A stretch of DNA of 64,000 bases. Source: Lactonifactor sp. BIOML-A5 (GTDB lineage: Bacteria; Bacillota; Clostridia; Lachnospirales; Lachnospiraceae). Location: the NCBI RefSeq assembly GCF_009677585.1, contig NZ_WKYV01000021.1, forward strand, positions 1 to 64,000, written 5' to 3'. The position numbers were made by a program, and so were the translations under genes. Under the pieces are notes generated by a model. It was not told where the DNA came from. It did no database searches and saw only the letters and a list, made by a program, of their open reading frames with translations. Below are positions 25,440-34,680 of this stretch, one piece after another. The stretch's first letter is position 1, and each line of letters opens with the position of its first letter.

Positions 25440-26257
25440 TATTCAGCCTTTCTTCCCAGGATCGCTTCCGTCATCTGTATCACCCTGGCATTTTCTTTTA
25501 TATCATGAACCCGCACAAAGGCAGCCCCCTTTGTCACGCCCAGCACGGTGGTAGCCAGAGTTCCCTCTACTCGCTCACCCGCAGGCAGATCCAGGGCCAG
25601 TCCAATCACTGATTTTCTGGAGGTTCCCAGCAGGATGGGACACGCCAGTTCATGGAGTCGTTCCAGACACCGGATAGCTTCCAAATTATTTTCATAAGTT
25701 TTACCAAATCCCACGCCGGGGTCCAATATAATTTTGTCCATTGATATGCCGGCTCTTTCGGCAATAGCCAATGTATCTCTCAAATCCCTGCACATATCTG
25801 TCATAAAGTCTTTATAGTCCGGCTGGTTTCTGTTGTGCATCAGGCAGCAGGCTGCCCCTGACGCTGCAATCACTCCCGCCAGTTCAGGATCATATTTTAA
25901 CCCCCAGATGTCGTTCACCAGATCAGCCCCTGCCTCAAGGGCTGCCTTTGCCACCGCACTTTTATAGGTATCCACTGACACCGGAACATCAAATCTGGCC
26001 TTGACTGCCTCAATCACCGGTACAACACGGCGAATCTCCTCTTCCTCGGTAATCTGAACATGACCGGGACGGGTGGACTCCCCACCGATGTCAATGATAT
26101 CAGCGCCCTCCCCAATCATATCCTCTGTGTGCTGTAAGGCCGACTCTCTGTTATTCCATCTGCCTCCGTCGGAAAACGAATCGGGAGTCACATTGAGAAT
26201 TCCCATAATATAGGTATGATTCGCTGTGTCAAATATTTTATTTCCAATTGTCATCAT
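25439..26257 (-). CDS. folP: dihydropteroate synthase
   Basis: This 272-residue TIM-barrel enzyme has MGILNVTPDSFSDGG, IDIGGESTRPG and DPGVGFGKT, all of the family. It joins 4-aminobenzoate to the pterin diphosphate and is the target of sulfonamides. It begins with two adjacent ATG codons. The HD-domain gene precedes it by 22 bases. Confidence 0.95.
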   Translation of the reverse strand: MMTIGNKIFDTANHTYIMGILNVTPDSFSDGGRWNNRESALQHTEDMIGEGADIIDIGGESTRPGHVQITEEEEIRRVVPVIEAVKARFDVPVSVDTYKSAVAKAALEAGADLVNDIWGLKYDPELAGVIAASGAACCLMHNRNQPDYKDFMTDMCRDLRDTLAIAERAGISMDKIILDPGVGFGKTYENNLEAIRCLERLHELACPILLGTSRKSVIGLALDLPAGERVEGTLATTVLGVTKGAAFVRVHDIKENARVIQMTEAILGRKAE

Positions 26258-26279
26258 AACTTCCGTCTCCTGTATTCCA

Positions 26280-26762
26280 TTAGTACTTTAAGATTAAATT
26301 TTTTTTCTCCGGGCTCCAGTCACACTGCGCTTCAGCCTGGCATCCGAAGCAGCTCCTGGACATCTTGTCAGCCCGGTATATGATACCTGCCAGATTCTTC
26401 TCTCCCTGTACCGTACTGTCCCTATGCCTGATAATTGCTGTGAGAATCATCCTGCGCTCTTCCAGTTCAAAGCCGCAGTCTGTAAGGATCCCATCTGCTA
26501 TGGGGACGCTCGCTTTCTGATGAGGCGTCTTGTCCCGGTATTGTACATGGCGCCCGATATCATGAAGAAGTCCAGCCGCATAAATCCACTCTTTTTCTAT
26601 CTTTAATCCTTCTTCCAGACTAAAAAGATAGGCCAGACGAGCCACATCCAAAAAATGCGTCATGTCATGGCCACAGAAAATTCGTTCTTCTTCGTATCCT
26701 CTTATCTTTTCAAGACAATCTATGTACGTAGGATGCTGTAAAATCCTGTTTACTCTCTCCAT
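26280..26762 (-). CDS. HD-domain phosphohydrolase in the folate operon
   Basis: This 160-residue HD-superfamily protein has His36, the His67-Asp68 doublet (AGLLHDIGRH), a downstream His pair and Asp in RADKMSR. The C-terminus holds CFGCQAEAQC, an unusual cysteine group. The ATG follows the folE stop with no gap. Folate synthesis needs removal of phosphates from dihydroneopterin triphosphate between FolE and FolB, and no Nudix FolQ/NudB gene is in the operon. This protein is a good candidate for that step, but that is inference. Confidence 0.8.
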   Translation of the reverse strand: MERVNRILQHPTYIDCLEKIRGYEEERIFCGHDMTHFLDVARLAYLFSLEEGLKIEKEWIYAAGLLHDIGRHVQYRDKTPHQKASVPIADGILTDCGFELEERRMILTAIIRHRDSTVQGEKNLAGIIYRADKMSRSCFGCQAEAQCDWSPEKKNLILKY

Positions 26763-27317
26763 CTATTTCACCAGCTGATAAAAAGTGTTCTGCAGTTCTG
26801 TATTGCCTTCAAAGACTCCCCTGGTTACCATGGTGACGGTCTTGGAACCAGGCTTTTTGATTCCTCTCATGGTCATACAGAGATGTTCAGCCTCTATCAT
26901 CACCATAACCCCTTTGGGGCTCAAATGATCCATGAAAGAATCTGCGATCTGCGCCGTCAGCTGTTCCTGAAGCTGAAGCCGTCTTGCAAACACTTCCACC
27001 GTCCTGGCAATTTTGCTCAGGCCTACCACTTCATGATCCGGTATATATGCGATGTGTGCTTTTCCATAGAATGGGAGCATATGGTGTTCACAGAGAGAGT
27101 AAAACACAATATCCTTTTCTACTACCATCTCATTATTTGTCACATGGAAACGTTTTTTCAGATGCTCTCCCGCATCCTCCTCCATGCCGCCCACCAGCTC
27201 TGTATACATTCTGGCAATGCGATCCGGGGTCTCTATCAGGCCTTCCCTGTTAATGTCCTCCCCGATCCCTTCCAGAATGAGTCTGACTCCTTCTCTGACT
27301 TTATCCTGATTTACCAT
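26763..27317 (-). CDS. folE: GTP cyclohydrolase I
   Basis: This 184-residue enzyme has the zinc ligand segment [19 protein letters not shown] and [17 protein letters not shown]. It turns GTP into dihydroneopterin triphosphate, the first step of folate synthesis, and is the first gene of folE-HD-folP-folBK-esterase-nth. I see no tetrahydrofolate riboswitch in the 190 bases upstream. Confidence 0.95.
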   Translation of the reverse strand: MVNQDKVREGVRLILEGIGEDINREGLIETPDRIARMYTELVGGMEEDAGEHLKKRFHVTNNEMVVEKDIVFYSLCEHHMLPFYGKAHIAYIPDHEVVGLSKIARTVEVFARRLQLQEQLTAQIADSFMDHLSPKGVMVMIEAEHLCMTMRGIKKPGSKTVTMVTRGVFEGNTELQNTFYQLVK

Positions 27318-27364
27318 TTCTTTTGTCTCCGTTCAAAAATACTTAGTATACTAATCGATTTCTT

Positions 27365-27453
27365 ATTATATCATGCCTTCGGCATGATCGCCACTCGCCG
27401 CTCACCAAAAGTGAGCAAAGCTTCCTATGGCTCGCTAACGCTCATTATATCAT
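27365..27453. repeat. hairpin-rich segment between 10-bp direct repeats
   Basis: ATTATATCAT occurs at 27365-27374 and again at 27444-27453. The 69 bases between contain hairpins ATCATGCC/GGCATGAT (27370-27388) and GCTCAC/GTGAGC (27400-27416). It could be a short palindromic mobile repeat with target duplication, lying between folE and the ABC permease gene. No second copy is seen in the window. Confidence 0.4.
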
Positions 27454-27511
27454 ATTTTCCGGCAAAAGAAACGATAAATTTATACATCTATCCCTAAAAC
27501 TGTACATTCTT

Positions 27512-29515
27512 CTACTTCAAGGCCACACAATTCACCCGCACAATAGTATCCCCTTCGTTCCCTTTGATTATCACCTGGTAATCCGTGTCCATATCATAGG
27601 GCTGCATCAGAGGCTGAATGCCATATTTTTGATACATGAGCCTCTTTTCCAGGGCTTTGATCTTTGCTTTGCTGTCTATGGTCTCCCTTTTGATAGATAC
27701 CCGGCCGTAATCGGTCCAAGAACCGGACTCTTTTTCCTGGGTGACAGCGACAATCTTAAGGATCTCGTAATCACTGAGTCTTTTATCTGCTGGGATCCCT
27801 TTCCCTTTCAGGAAATTGACAGTTTCTGTAAAAGAAGGGTAAATATAGCCAATGCCTCCGTTCATACTTCCTTCCTTTGAAAAATTCAGCATACCGAGGG
27901 GCACACCCTCCGTAGCCTCCTCCATGGATAAATCCTCCAAATCTCTTCTATAACAGGCGAACAGCTCCATTTTTTCTTCGCCGCTGAGATCAGGCGTCAG
28001 CGCAGACACTCCGTTGGACCAGGTAAACTCATAGCCATTATCAATATCCTCTTCCCCATAGGAAATTAGTGACACCGTTCCGGCCTTATACTCCCCGCTC
28101 TCATATATGGGCTGAAATGCTTCCAAATCCACGGAAGAGGTTACAGGATACTGCCGATAAATATCGGATCCATTTTTCATATGATAGGCAACCGCAGCAT
28201 AAGTAATGGCCTCCTGTTTTCCCTCCGAGTGTTCTGACAGACTCCGGATCCATTCCAATGCCGCAGATTTTCTCTCCCCGGTAAGTTCCATATGACGGAA
28301 ACGGCTCTCCGCCATTAAATCATTCCTTAGATCCTCTTTTCGGAATTCGCTGTAAGAAGCGGTATCATCCATACCCTTAATACTTACCGACACAGAGCTT
28401 ATCTTTCCTTCCTCCGGCAGATAAGAATCATATCTCCAGAGATCCCAATAAAAGCTGCACGCAATCAATGCACACACACCTGCAGTAAGAAGCATCTGCC
28501 GCTGTCTGGACAGCATGGCCCGAAAACGGAACTGAAAAATCACCTCCGCCAGTCCGTGGAAGGTGAACACTGCCACCAGTATTCCCGCCAGCACCCATAC
28601 CACAGAACTGCTCTGTCCCCCGCAGAGGCGGAAGAAATATCCCCCCATCAGGCCCAAAGGAACTACAAGCAGGAACCGAAGAACTGGCTGCGCGGCAGGA
28701 AATGCTATTGCTTTACCTGCCGCTTCTGCGGGGCGGCGGTAAAAGAATACCCTGACCAGAACGTACAGAACAGCTGCCAATCCCAGGGCAGCCGCAAGAT
28801 ACGGGGCATGAGCACGCAGAGACCACCTGCCTGCCCCCGCCCCATATTCCCCGGAACCGGCCATCCTCTGATATAAATCCAGAGGAGAAAGATACAGTTT
28901 TATACGCTTCAGCCAGTCGGCCTGATAAAAAGTCTGAAAGAACATCTTACTGTACATCTGTACAATAACCCCAAAGGTCACCGACACGTAAAAAACGAAA
29001 AAAGCCAGCAGCCCCCCAGCAATCACAATATTTCCCGTCAGCAGCACGGCCAGCAAAGTAATATGGTAGAACAGAAGAAAGCCTGCGGCTGCAACCAGAA
29101 ACCCTGCCAGTGCCAGAAAAAGACTGTCCCCCAAGTGCTTTGAATCTTTAATAAACCAGCTTAAAAGATGGGAAAGCAAACAGGGCGCTGCAAAAATCAG
29201 AAATCCATTCCAGTAAGCAGCAGAGAATAACGTTCTTCTCCTCACAGGCAGACTGAAGTAAAAGTCTGTCCTGTCCTGGGAAAAGAGATAGGAAAATCCC
29301 TGGATACCGCACAGAACAGCCAGGAGAATACTGATCGCCATAACAGTCTGGTTCCCCGGACCAAGTCTGTCATCCCCGGCCCAGAGCAATCCATTCCCCC
29401 CGGACGCAGTTTCCAGTACGTACATGCCAAACAAATAGCAGGAAAGTACCATAAGCCATATTCTCCTCTTGAAATCCTCCTTCATTCTTTTAAGAAATGA
29501 GAGTCTTGATGTCAT
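27512..29515 (-). CDS. ABC-2 type membrane protein (DUF6449-like)
   Basis: About 667 residues. The N-terminal part has six to eight membrane helices at about 20-250, two more follow around 285-365, and a soluble extracytoplasmic domain of about 290 residues ends the protein. This matches ABC permeases with a C-terminal DUF6449 domain. ATG 29515 follows GGAGG by 9 bases and overlaps the ATPase gene; an ATG at 29536 is also in frame. With the ATPase it should form an exporter or peptide-sensing transporter under the two-component system of the operon. Confidence 0.75.
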   Translation of the reverse strand: MTSRLSFLKRMKEDFKRRIWLMVLSCYLFGMYVLETASGGNGLLWAGDDRLGPGNQTVMAISILLAVLCGIQGFSYLFSQDRTDFYFSLPVRRRTLFSAAYWNGFLIFAAPCLLSHLLSWFIKDSKHLGDSLFLALAGFLVAAAGFLLFYHITLLAVLLTGNIVIAGGLLAFFVFYVSVTFGVIVQMYSKMFFQTFYQADWLKRIKLYLSPLDLYQRMAGSGEYGAGAGRWSLRAHAPYLAAALGLAAVLYVLVRVFFYRRPAEAAGKAIAFPAAQPVLRFLLVVPLGLMGGYFFRLCGGQSSSVVWVLAGILVAVFTFHGLAEVIFQFRFRAMLSRQRQMLLTAGVCALIACSFYWDLWRYDSYLPEEGKISSVSVSIKGMDDTASYSEFRKEDLRNDLMAESRFRHMELTGERKSAALEWIRSLSEHSEGKQEAITYAAVAYHMKNGSDIYRQYPVTSSVDLEAFQPIYESGEYKAGTVSLISYGEEDIDNGYEFTWSNGVSALTPDLSGEEKMELFACYRRDLEDLSMEEATEGVPLGMLNFSKEGSMNGGIGYIYPSFTETVNFLKGKGIPADKRLSDYEILKIVAVTQEKESGSWTDYGRVSIKRETIDSKAKIKALEKRLMYQKYGIQPLMQPYDMDTDYQVIIKGNEGDTIVRVNCVALK

Positions 29516-30389
29516 ATCCAATGGCCTCCGTTTCATTCACAAATATTTCCTCCAGAGTAAGAGGCAGAAATTCCCAGCATTCCGGTTCCAGACCCTCTAC
29601 CGCTGCCCGAACTTCCTCTTTCCCCCCTCTTGCCAGAAAGGTAGTCAAAAATCCCGTCTGCCTGCAGGACACCAGGGTAAGTCCTGCGGATAACAATTCC
29701 TTACCGGAATCTTTAAAAATGCCCTGCACCTTATGAATTTCATATTCCATATTCTGTATATCTCTGGACAACAAAACACCGCCCTTATGCAAAATTCCAA
29801 TGTAGTCGCAGCATTCTTCCAGCTCTCTCAGATTGTGGGAAGCGATTACCAAAGTTAATTCTCTTCGCCCCATCTCATCCTGAAGGATCCCTGTGACGGA
29901 CTGACGCACAATAGGATCCAAACCGTCGAATACCTCGTCACAGAGTATGTATTTTGTGTTGGCGCACACAGCACATAAGATGCTTACCTGCTTTTTCATC
30001 CCTTTCGAAAACGTCCGAAGCCGTTGATTTTCCTCAAATCCAAAGTATTCCGCCAATTCTAAAAACCGTTCTGCTAAAAAGTCTGGATATGTATTTTTAT
30101 AAAACCGGGCCATGCTGGCGATGGTTGCATTTGGAAAAAAGTATGGTTTATCCGGCAGGAAAAATATTTTTTCTTTCACAGCGGGAGTATCAAAGATATT
30201 TTCTCCATCAGCTGTAATCCTCCCTTTGTCCGGCCGCAGAATACCGGCTGCGATTCTAAGAAGGGTGGTTTTCCCGGCCCCGTTAGTCCCCAGAAGGCCG
30301 GTAACGGCCCCGTCCTGAATCGTCAGCGTTACGTTGTTTACCGCTTTGATCTCTTCAAAGCTTTTGCTTATCTCCCGTATCTCTATCAT
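29490..30389 (-). CDS. ABC transporter ATP-binding protein
   Basis: This 299-residue ATPase has Walker A GTNGAGKTT, signature FSKGMKKQ and Walker B YILCDEVFDG. It belongs to the type paired with ABC-2 permeases, and the permease gene overlaps its end. It is third in the operon response regulator-kinase-ATPase-permease. The start overlaps the kinase gene by 35 bases. Confidence 0.9.
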   Translation of the reverse strand: MIEIREISKSFEEIKAVNNVTLTIQDGAVTGLLGTNGAGKTTLLRIAAGILRPDKGRITADGENIFDTPAVKEKIFFLPDKPYFFPNATIASMARFYKNTYPDFLAERFLELAEYFGFEENQRLRTFSKGMKKQVSILCAVCANTKYILCDEVFDGLDPIVRQSVTGILQDEMGRRELTLVIASHNLRELEECCDYIGILHKGGVLLSRDIQNMEYEIHKVQGIFKDSGKELLSAGLTLVSCRQTGFLTTFLARGGKEEVRAAVEGLEPECWEFLPLTLEEIFVNETEAIGYDIKTLIS

Positions 30390-31566
30390 TTTCTGTCAGA
30401 TTCCCCTTTCTGTCCGGCAGCATTACTGTAAATACAGTCCTATCCTCCCCGCTATCAGCATAAATCTCTCCTCCGTGGGCCTGGACAATTTCTTTGGCAA
30501 TGGCTAGCCCCAGACCTGCCCCTCCTGTATGGGTTGAACGGGAACTGTCCAGACGGAAAAACTTCTCAAAAATGGTCTCCAGCTGGTTCTGAGGAATCGG
30601 ATCTCCCAGATTAGAGAACGTGATCTTCACCTTGTCCTTTGCATGGCACGCCCGAATTTCAATGACAGTGTTCTCATAGCTGTAGGCAATGGCATTTTTC
30701 AGAATATTATTAAATACTCTGGCCAGCTTTTCTCCGTCCGCCCAAATCCACAGCTCTTCCGGAGTGTGGATCTCGACTTTTTTCCTTTGCTGCTCCAATA
30801 TGGGATAAAACTGCTCACCCAGCTGTTGGAGAAGAAAACCAAGATTGGCTCTCCCCAGATTGATCTGTATTGCCTGGAGATTGAATCTGGTAATATCAAA
30901 AAATTCGTTTATAAGTTCCTCCAGACGGTATGCTTTATCCAGTGTTATCCCAATATATTTTGCTTTTTGCGCCGGGGGCATCTCCGGCACCTCATCCAGC
31001 AGGGACAGATATCCGATAACCGAGGCAAGAGGAGTCTTCAGATCATGAGCCAGATACGTAATCAGATCGTTCCGCTTTCTGGTTTCCTTTTCCAGAATCC
31101 GAACCTGTCTTACTTCTTTTTCCCGAATCTGATGAAGCTGTGCTTCAATCCTGGCGTAATCTCCTGGAAGAGGAGGGATCTCCTTTTGATTTTCCTGAAA
31201 TTTTCTGAGGATATCAGCTATTTTACCAATATCCTGCTGATTCTTTTTTTTGGCCATACGGACGGCAAACCATCGCACCAGAAAGACCACTACCAGCACA
31301 AATACAAGAAAAGCAGGATACAAAAAGCTTTTCAGCGCATACCAGTTGATTGTCTGGGATTCTATATAATCATTTGTCTCGGCATTCAGAAACGTATCCC
31401 GGTAAACAAAAGAATTGGTAAACCAGTCTACAAATATCCCGTTAAATGTTGTATCCAGAAGCGTGTAAAGAAAACTGCAGACTGCAAGCACAAGGATGCC
31501 AAGCCCAACTGCCTTTACTGCTCTTACCCAATTATTCTTCAACCTTATACCCCACTCCCCAGACAT
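30355..31566 (-). CDS. sensor histidine kinase, VanS-like
   Basis: This 403-residue kinase has helices at about 15-38 and 82-103 flanking a 45-residue outer loop. A coiled HAMP-like linker leads to the DHp helix YLAHDLKTPLASVIGYL with His174, and the ATPase domain ends with GGAGLGLAI. The H-box is like that of VanS and related cell-envelope sensors. An alternative TTG start at 31542 lies behind a G-rich sequence. It probably senses an envelope-active compound and drives the linked ABC exporter through the response regulator. Confidence 0.88.
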   Translation of the reverse strand: MSGEWGIRLKNNWVRAVKAVGLGILVLAVCSFLYTLLDTTFNGIFVDWFTNSFVYRDTFLNAETNDYIESQTINWYALKSFLYPAFLVFVLVVVFLVRWFAVRMAKKKNQQDIGKIADILRKFQENQKEIPPLPGDYARIEAQLHQIREKEVRQVRILEKETRKRNDLITYLAHDLKTPLASVIGYLSLLDEVPEMPPAQKAKYIGITLDKAYRLEELINEFFDITRFNLQAIQINLGRANLGFLLQQLGEQFYPILEQQRKKVEIHTPEELWIWADGEKLARVFNNILKNAIAYSYENTVIEIRACHAKDKVKITFSNLGDPIPQNQLETIFEKFFRLDSSRSTHTGGAGLGLAIAKEIVQAHGGEIYADSGEDRTVFTVMLPDRKGNLTENDRDTGDKQKL

Positions 31567-32224
31567 TCTTAATGTATTTCGGATTTTCCGCGGAATCTTT
31601 CATTTTCTCCCGGATATGGCGGATGTGTACCATCACCGTATTATTGCTGCTTGTAAAATATTTCTCTTTCCAAACCACCCGAAACAGTTCCTCAGAGCTT
31701 ACCACCTTCCCTTTGTTTTTGCAGAGATACCAAAGGATGGAGAACTCAATAGGCGTCAAGCTGATAGGCTTTTCATTGAGCCAGCAGCCGTGCTTTTCTC
31801 TGTCCAGAACCAGCCCGGATACAGTAATCACGTCATCCTCTGTCCCCGGACTGCTGTATCTTTTATACCTGCGAAGCTGCGCCTTTACCCGGGCGATTAG
31901 CTCCAGCGGGCGAAAGGGCTTTGTCACATAATCATCTGCCCCCAGCGTAAGACCTGTAATCTTGTCCATTTCCTGCTCTCTGGCAGTGAGCATGATAATA
32001 GGGTACGTATAGCTCTCCCGGATCCTCTGACACAGCGTGAAACCATCCAAATCAGGAAGCATCACATCCAGAATCGCCAGGTCCAGGGATGTAGTTTGTA
32101 CACATTCCATTGCCTCCGCACCTGTATAATATTTATATACCTGAAATCCTTCATTTGTCAGAAACAATTCCACCAAATCCGCAATTTCTTTCTCGTCATC
32201 TACTACTAAAATCCGTGCCTCCAC
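31532..32224 (-). CDS. OmpR-family response regulator, VanR-like
   Basis: This 230-residue regulator has a receiver domain with phosphoacceptor Asp53 (LAILDVMLPDLDG) and a winged-helix output domain (SLTPIEFSILWYL, VWKEKYFTSSNNTVMVHI). It is first in the four-gene operon and should activate it. An extended -10 box TGCTATAAT lies at 32269-32277 on the minus strand. Confidence 0.92.
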   Translation of the reverse strand: MEARILVVDDEKEIADLVELFLTNEGFQVYKYYTGAEAMECVQTTSLDLAILDVMLPDLDGFTLCQRIRESYTYPIIMLTAREQEMDKITGLTLGADDYVTKPFRPLELIARVKAQLRRYKRYSSPGTEDDVITVSGLVLDREKHGCWLNEKPISLTPIEFSILWYLCKNKGKVVSSEELFRVVWKEKYFTSSNNTVMVHIRHIREKMKDSAENPKYIKNVWGVGYKVEE

Positions 32225-32590
32225 AGTTCTTCCCCCTATGCTTATCTAAATGTTTTATGTCCTGAGCCATTATAGCAAAATTTACTTTCTTTTCTATTAA
32301 CGATTTATACAGAAATGCTTAAGATTTGCTTAATCTTTCTTTCCATATTTTTTAGGGACTCTCCACACTTTATTCAAGAAACCATCACAGATATTTCACA
32401 TTTATCCTTTATAGTTATAAGTGTTAAGAGGCCAACAACCTAACGCAAAACTTTTTCTTTTTCATAAGCCAGTATCCACAGGGTACTGGCTCTCCTTCTT
32501 TTATATAGCAAATGGGGGCGGATATGTGTAACTTCCGCCCCCATCGCCGTATTCCCGTGCACAAGTGTCCGGCACCCCGGGCTCTTCTCT
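32225..32590. other. intergenic region with promoter and two terminators
   Basis: The side near 32225-32300 is AT-rich and carries the putative -10 TATAAT (32274-32269, minus) of the two-component operon. Two hairpins serve the TPM gene: AGCCAGTA/TACTGGCT at 32467-32491 and ATGGGGGCGGA/TCCGCCCCCAT at 32512-32544. No other gene is visible. Confidence 0.5.
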
Positions 32591-33421
32591 TTAAAAACGT
32601 CCGGATGCGCCTCCTCCCCCCGAAGAACCGCCTCCTCCTGAGGAACCTCCGCCGCCTCCGAAGCCTCCTCCTCCGAAACCGCCTCCAAAGCCCCCTCCGA
32701 AGCCTCCGAAACCGCCGCCGATATAAGGACCGCGGAAACCTCCGCCTCTTCTGCCGCCTCTGCGGTTATTGTTGTTTAGAAGAATCAGGATAATCACTAC
32801 CAGAATAATCCACAGGATGTCTCCTGTCTTAGAATCATCGCTGCTCTCCCCGCTGTCTGCCTCTTCTTCGGGGAGAAGGCTTTCCGTGTCAAGCTCTGAG
32901 GGCGGCTGCAGTCCATATTCCTCATAGACAGCCTCCATTACCCCGGTATACATCATTTTTATTCCTGTATTCCAGTCGTCCTCTTTTAAATACGGAGTTC
33001 CCTGGCTGCGTATTATCCGGCCGGCCTTAGCATCATTGATGGCTCCCTCCAGGCCATACCCCACTTCAATCCGTACCTCACGGTCCTGGATTGCCACAAG
33101 GATCAGAACCCCGTTATTCTCTTTCTCATCACCAATTCCATACTGCCGGAACATAGTATTCGCATAATCCTCAATCGTGTTTCCGTCCAGACTTTCTACA
33201 ATGGAGACAACTACCTGGGCCTTTGTCTCCTCAGCCAGAGCTTTGCTTCGCTGTACCACATAGGTTTCTGTTTCTTCACTGAGTACATCCGCAAAATCAT
33301 TGACATAGAATTCACTGGTCTGCCGGGGAATCTCAGGTGCGCCAAAAACCTGTACGGCCTGTACAGTCAACAGGCAGACCAGAAACACTGGCAGCCATAG
33401 TATTTTTCTCTTTTTTTTCAT
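32591..33421 (-). CDS. TPM-domain protein with Gly-rich tail (YgcG-like)
   Basis: This 276-residue protein has an N-terminal signal peptide (to about residue 27), a TPM domain at 38-165, a membrane helix at about 200-215 and an 55-residue tail of Gly, Phe and Ser repeats. Such proteins are thought to act in envelope or photosystem/respiratory protein quality control, and their bacterial role is not established. It follows the LemA gene by 21 bases, a pairing seen in many genomes. Confidence 0.85.
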   Translation of the reverse strand: MKKKRKILWLPVFLVCLLTVQAVQVFGAPEIPRQTSEFYVNDFADVLSEETETYVVQRSKALAEETKAQVVVSIVESLDGNTIEDYANTMFRQYGIGDEKENNGVLILVAIQDREVRIEVGYGLEGAINDAKAGRIIRSQGTPYLKEDDWNTGIKMMYTGVMEAVYEEYGLQPPSELDTESLLPEEEADSGESSDDSKTGDILWIILVVIILILLNNNNRRGGRRGGGFRGPYIGGGFGGFGGGFGGGFGGGGFGGGGGSSGGGGSSGGGGASGRF

Positions 33422-33442
33422 ATTCTCCCCTGTTCCCTGTCT

Positions 33443-34015
33443 TTACTCGTTAAAATTCACTTCCGGAACACTTTCAGCACCTTCCGCAGCCTGGAAATAC
33501 TCTGCTTTCTCAAATCCGAAAATACCGGCAAACAGATTGGACGGAAACCGGCGGATTCTCTGGTTGTAAGTCTTTACCGCATCATTGTAATCTTTTCTGG
33601 CTACCGCAATCCTGTTTTCAGTCCCCGCCAATTCATCGGACAAAGACTGGAACTGCTCGCTGGATTTCAGATCCGGATAATTTTCTACTACCACAAGCAG
33701 ACGGCTGAGGGCACTGGAAAGCTCACCGTCTGCTGCCGCCTTCTCTTCCATTCCCTGTGCCCCTGACAGCTTTGCCCTAGCATCGCTGACGGCTGTGATG
33801 ACTTCCTCTTCCTGTTCTGCGTATCCTTTTACAGTGTTCACCAGATTAGGAATCAAATCAACTCTTCTTTGCAGCATCGTGTCAATATTGGCCTGCTGGT
33901 TCTCCACATCCTCCCGGATCCCTACCATGGAGTTATACTGGCTTACACAAAGTCCCCCGATCACAATCACACCGACTATGATCCCCAGCAGTACTATCTT
34001 ACCTGTTTTTTTCAC
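33443..34015 (-). CDS. LemA-family protein
   Basis: This 190-residue protein has one N-terminal membrane helix (residues 7-25), a coiled-coil rich helical body with VENQQANIDTMLQRRVDLIPNL split by the family motif, and FPSNLFAGIFGF near the end. The start codon is GTG, 7 bases after GGAGG. LemA proteins are outward-facing envelope proteins of unclear function, often paired with TPM proteins as here. Confidence 0.9.
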   Translation of the reverse strand: MKKTGKIVLLGIIVGVIVIGGLCVSQYNSMVGIREDVENQQANIDTMLQRRVDLIPNLVNTVKGYAEQEEEVITAVSDARAKLSGAQGMEEKAAADGELSSALSRLLVVVENYPDLKSSEQFQSLSDELAGTENRIAVARKDYNDAVKTYNQRIRRFPSNLFAGIFGFEKAEYFQAAEGAESVPEVNFNE

Positions 34016-34037
34016 AATGAATCCTCCTCTTCTTTCC

Positions 34038-34505
34038 CTACTTGGGATACCGTTTTCCCGTAAATGATGACACGGTTACCTTAATAACTGAAATGATAGA
34101 GACCAGTCTCTCATTAAAATCAAACTCTTTTCCTGAGATACATTTCATCAATATCTTCATAGCCTCTATCTTCTCCCCGGGATCTTCGATAATTTGGGCC
34201 GTGCCGTGTCCTACGATACTGGCGTATTTGTAACCGTACTGGCAGGGAACTTTCCCCTCTACCAGCTGATGATCACAGTCCAGTTCCACGCCCACCCGGC
34301 TGTATCTGCGAAGGACATCCAGTTTCTTTCCTTCTACTGCTCCGTGAAGATAAAAAACAAGTTCTCCGTTCTCATAAGTATACCCATAATTCATGGGAAG
34401 AATGTAAATCTCCCCGTCATCGTACATTCCAAGACGCAGAACTTCACATCGGTCGATAATATCTATCATATCCTGTACATCTTCAATTTCCCTGTCCCTT
34501 CTCAC
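34038..34505 (-). CDS. pyridoxamine-phosphate-oxidase-like flavoprotein (NimA type)
   Basis: This 155-residue protein has the FMN split-barrel fold, with LGMYDDGEIYILPMNYGY and SIVGHGTAQIIED. The group includes 5-nitroimidazole reductases (Nim) and many uncharacterised flavoproteins, so resistance should not be assumed. The start is GTG, 9 bases after AAAGGAGG. It may lead the LemA-TPM transcript, 22 bases upstream of lemA. Confidence 0.8.
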   Translation of the reverse strand: MRRDREIEDVQDMIDIIDRCEVLRLGMYDDGEIYILPMNYGYTYENGELVFYLHGAVEGKKLDVLRRYSRVGVELDCDHQLVEGKVPCQYGYKYASIVGHGTAQIIEDPGEKIEAMKILMKCISGKEFDFNERLVSIISVIKVTVSSFTGKRYPK

Positions 34506-34619
34506 CTACTGTATCCTCCTTTATCATTTGTCTTCAAACGGTATGCCATTATTTTAACACAGCAGCTTCTATTTTTCCTCCAATTTCAAAAATTTTTCGA
34601 TATATTTAATAAAAGGAAG

Positions 34620-34654
34620 CCCATGTACCGGCAGATCGCGCCGGCACATGGGCC
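34620..34654 (-). terminator. terminator after the tocopherol-cyclase-like gene
   Basis: GCCCATGTACCGGC pairs with GCCGGCACATGGGC (one mismatch) around a 7-base loop, followed on the minus strand by TTCCTTTTATT. Confidence 0.7.
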
Positions 34655-34680
34655 TCCATTTTTCATCCTTACAAACCGAA

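Noticed and set aside
27318..27511. Possible tetrahydrofolate riboswitch before folE
   Set aside because: None of the conserved riboswitch elements are visible; the hairpins belong to a segment with flanking direct repeats.
30643..31572. 309-codon open frame on the plus strand
   Set aside because: Antisense to the histidine kinase gene; the protein has a biased composition with no known motif.
34038..34505. Calling the flavoprotein a nitroimidazole resistance gene
   Set aside because: The fold family is broad and resistance cannot be read from the sequence.
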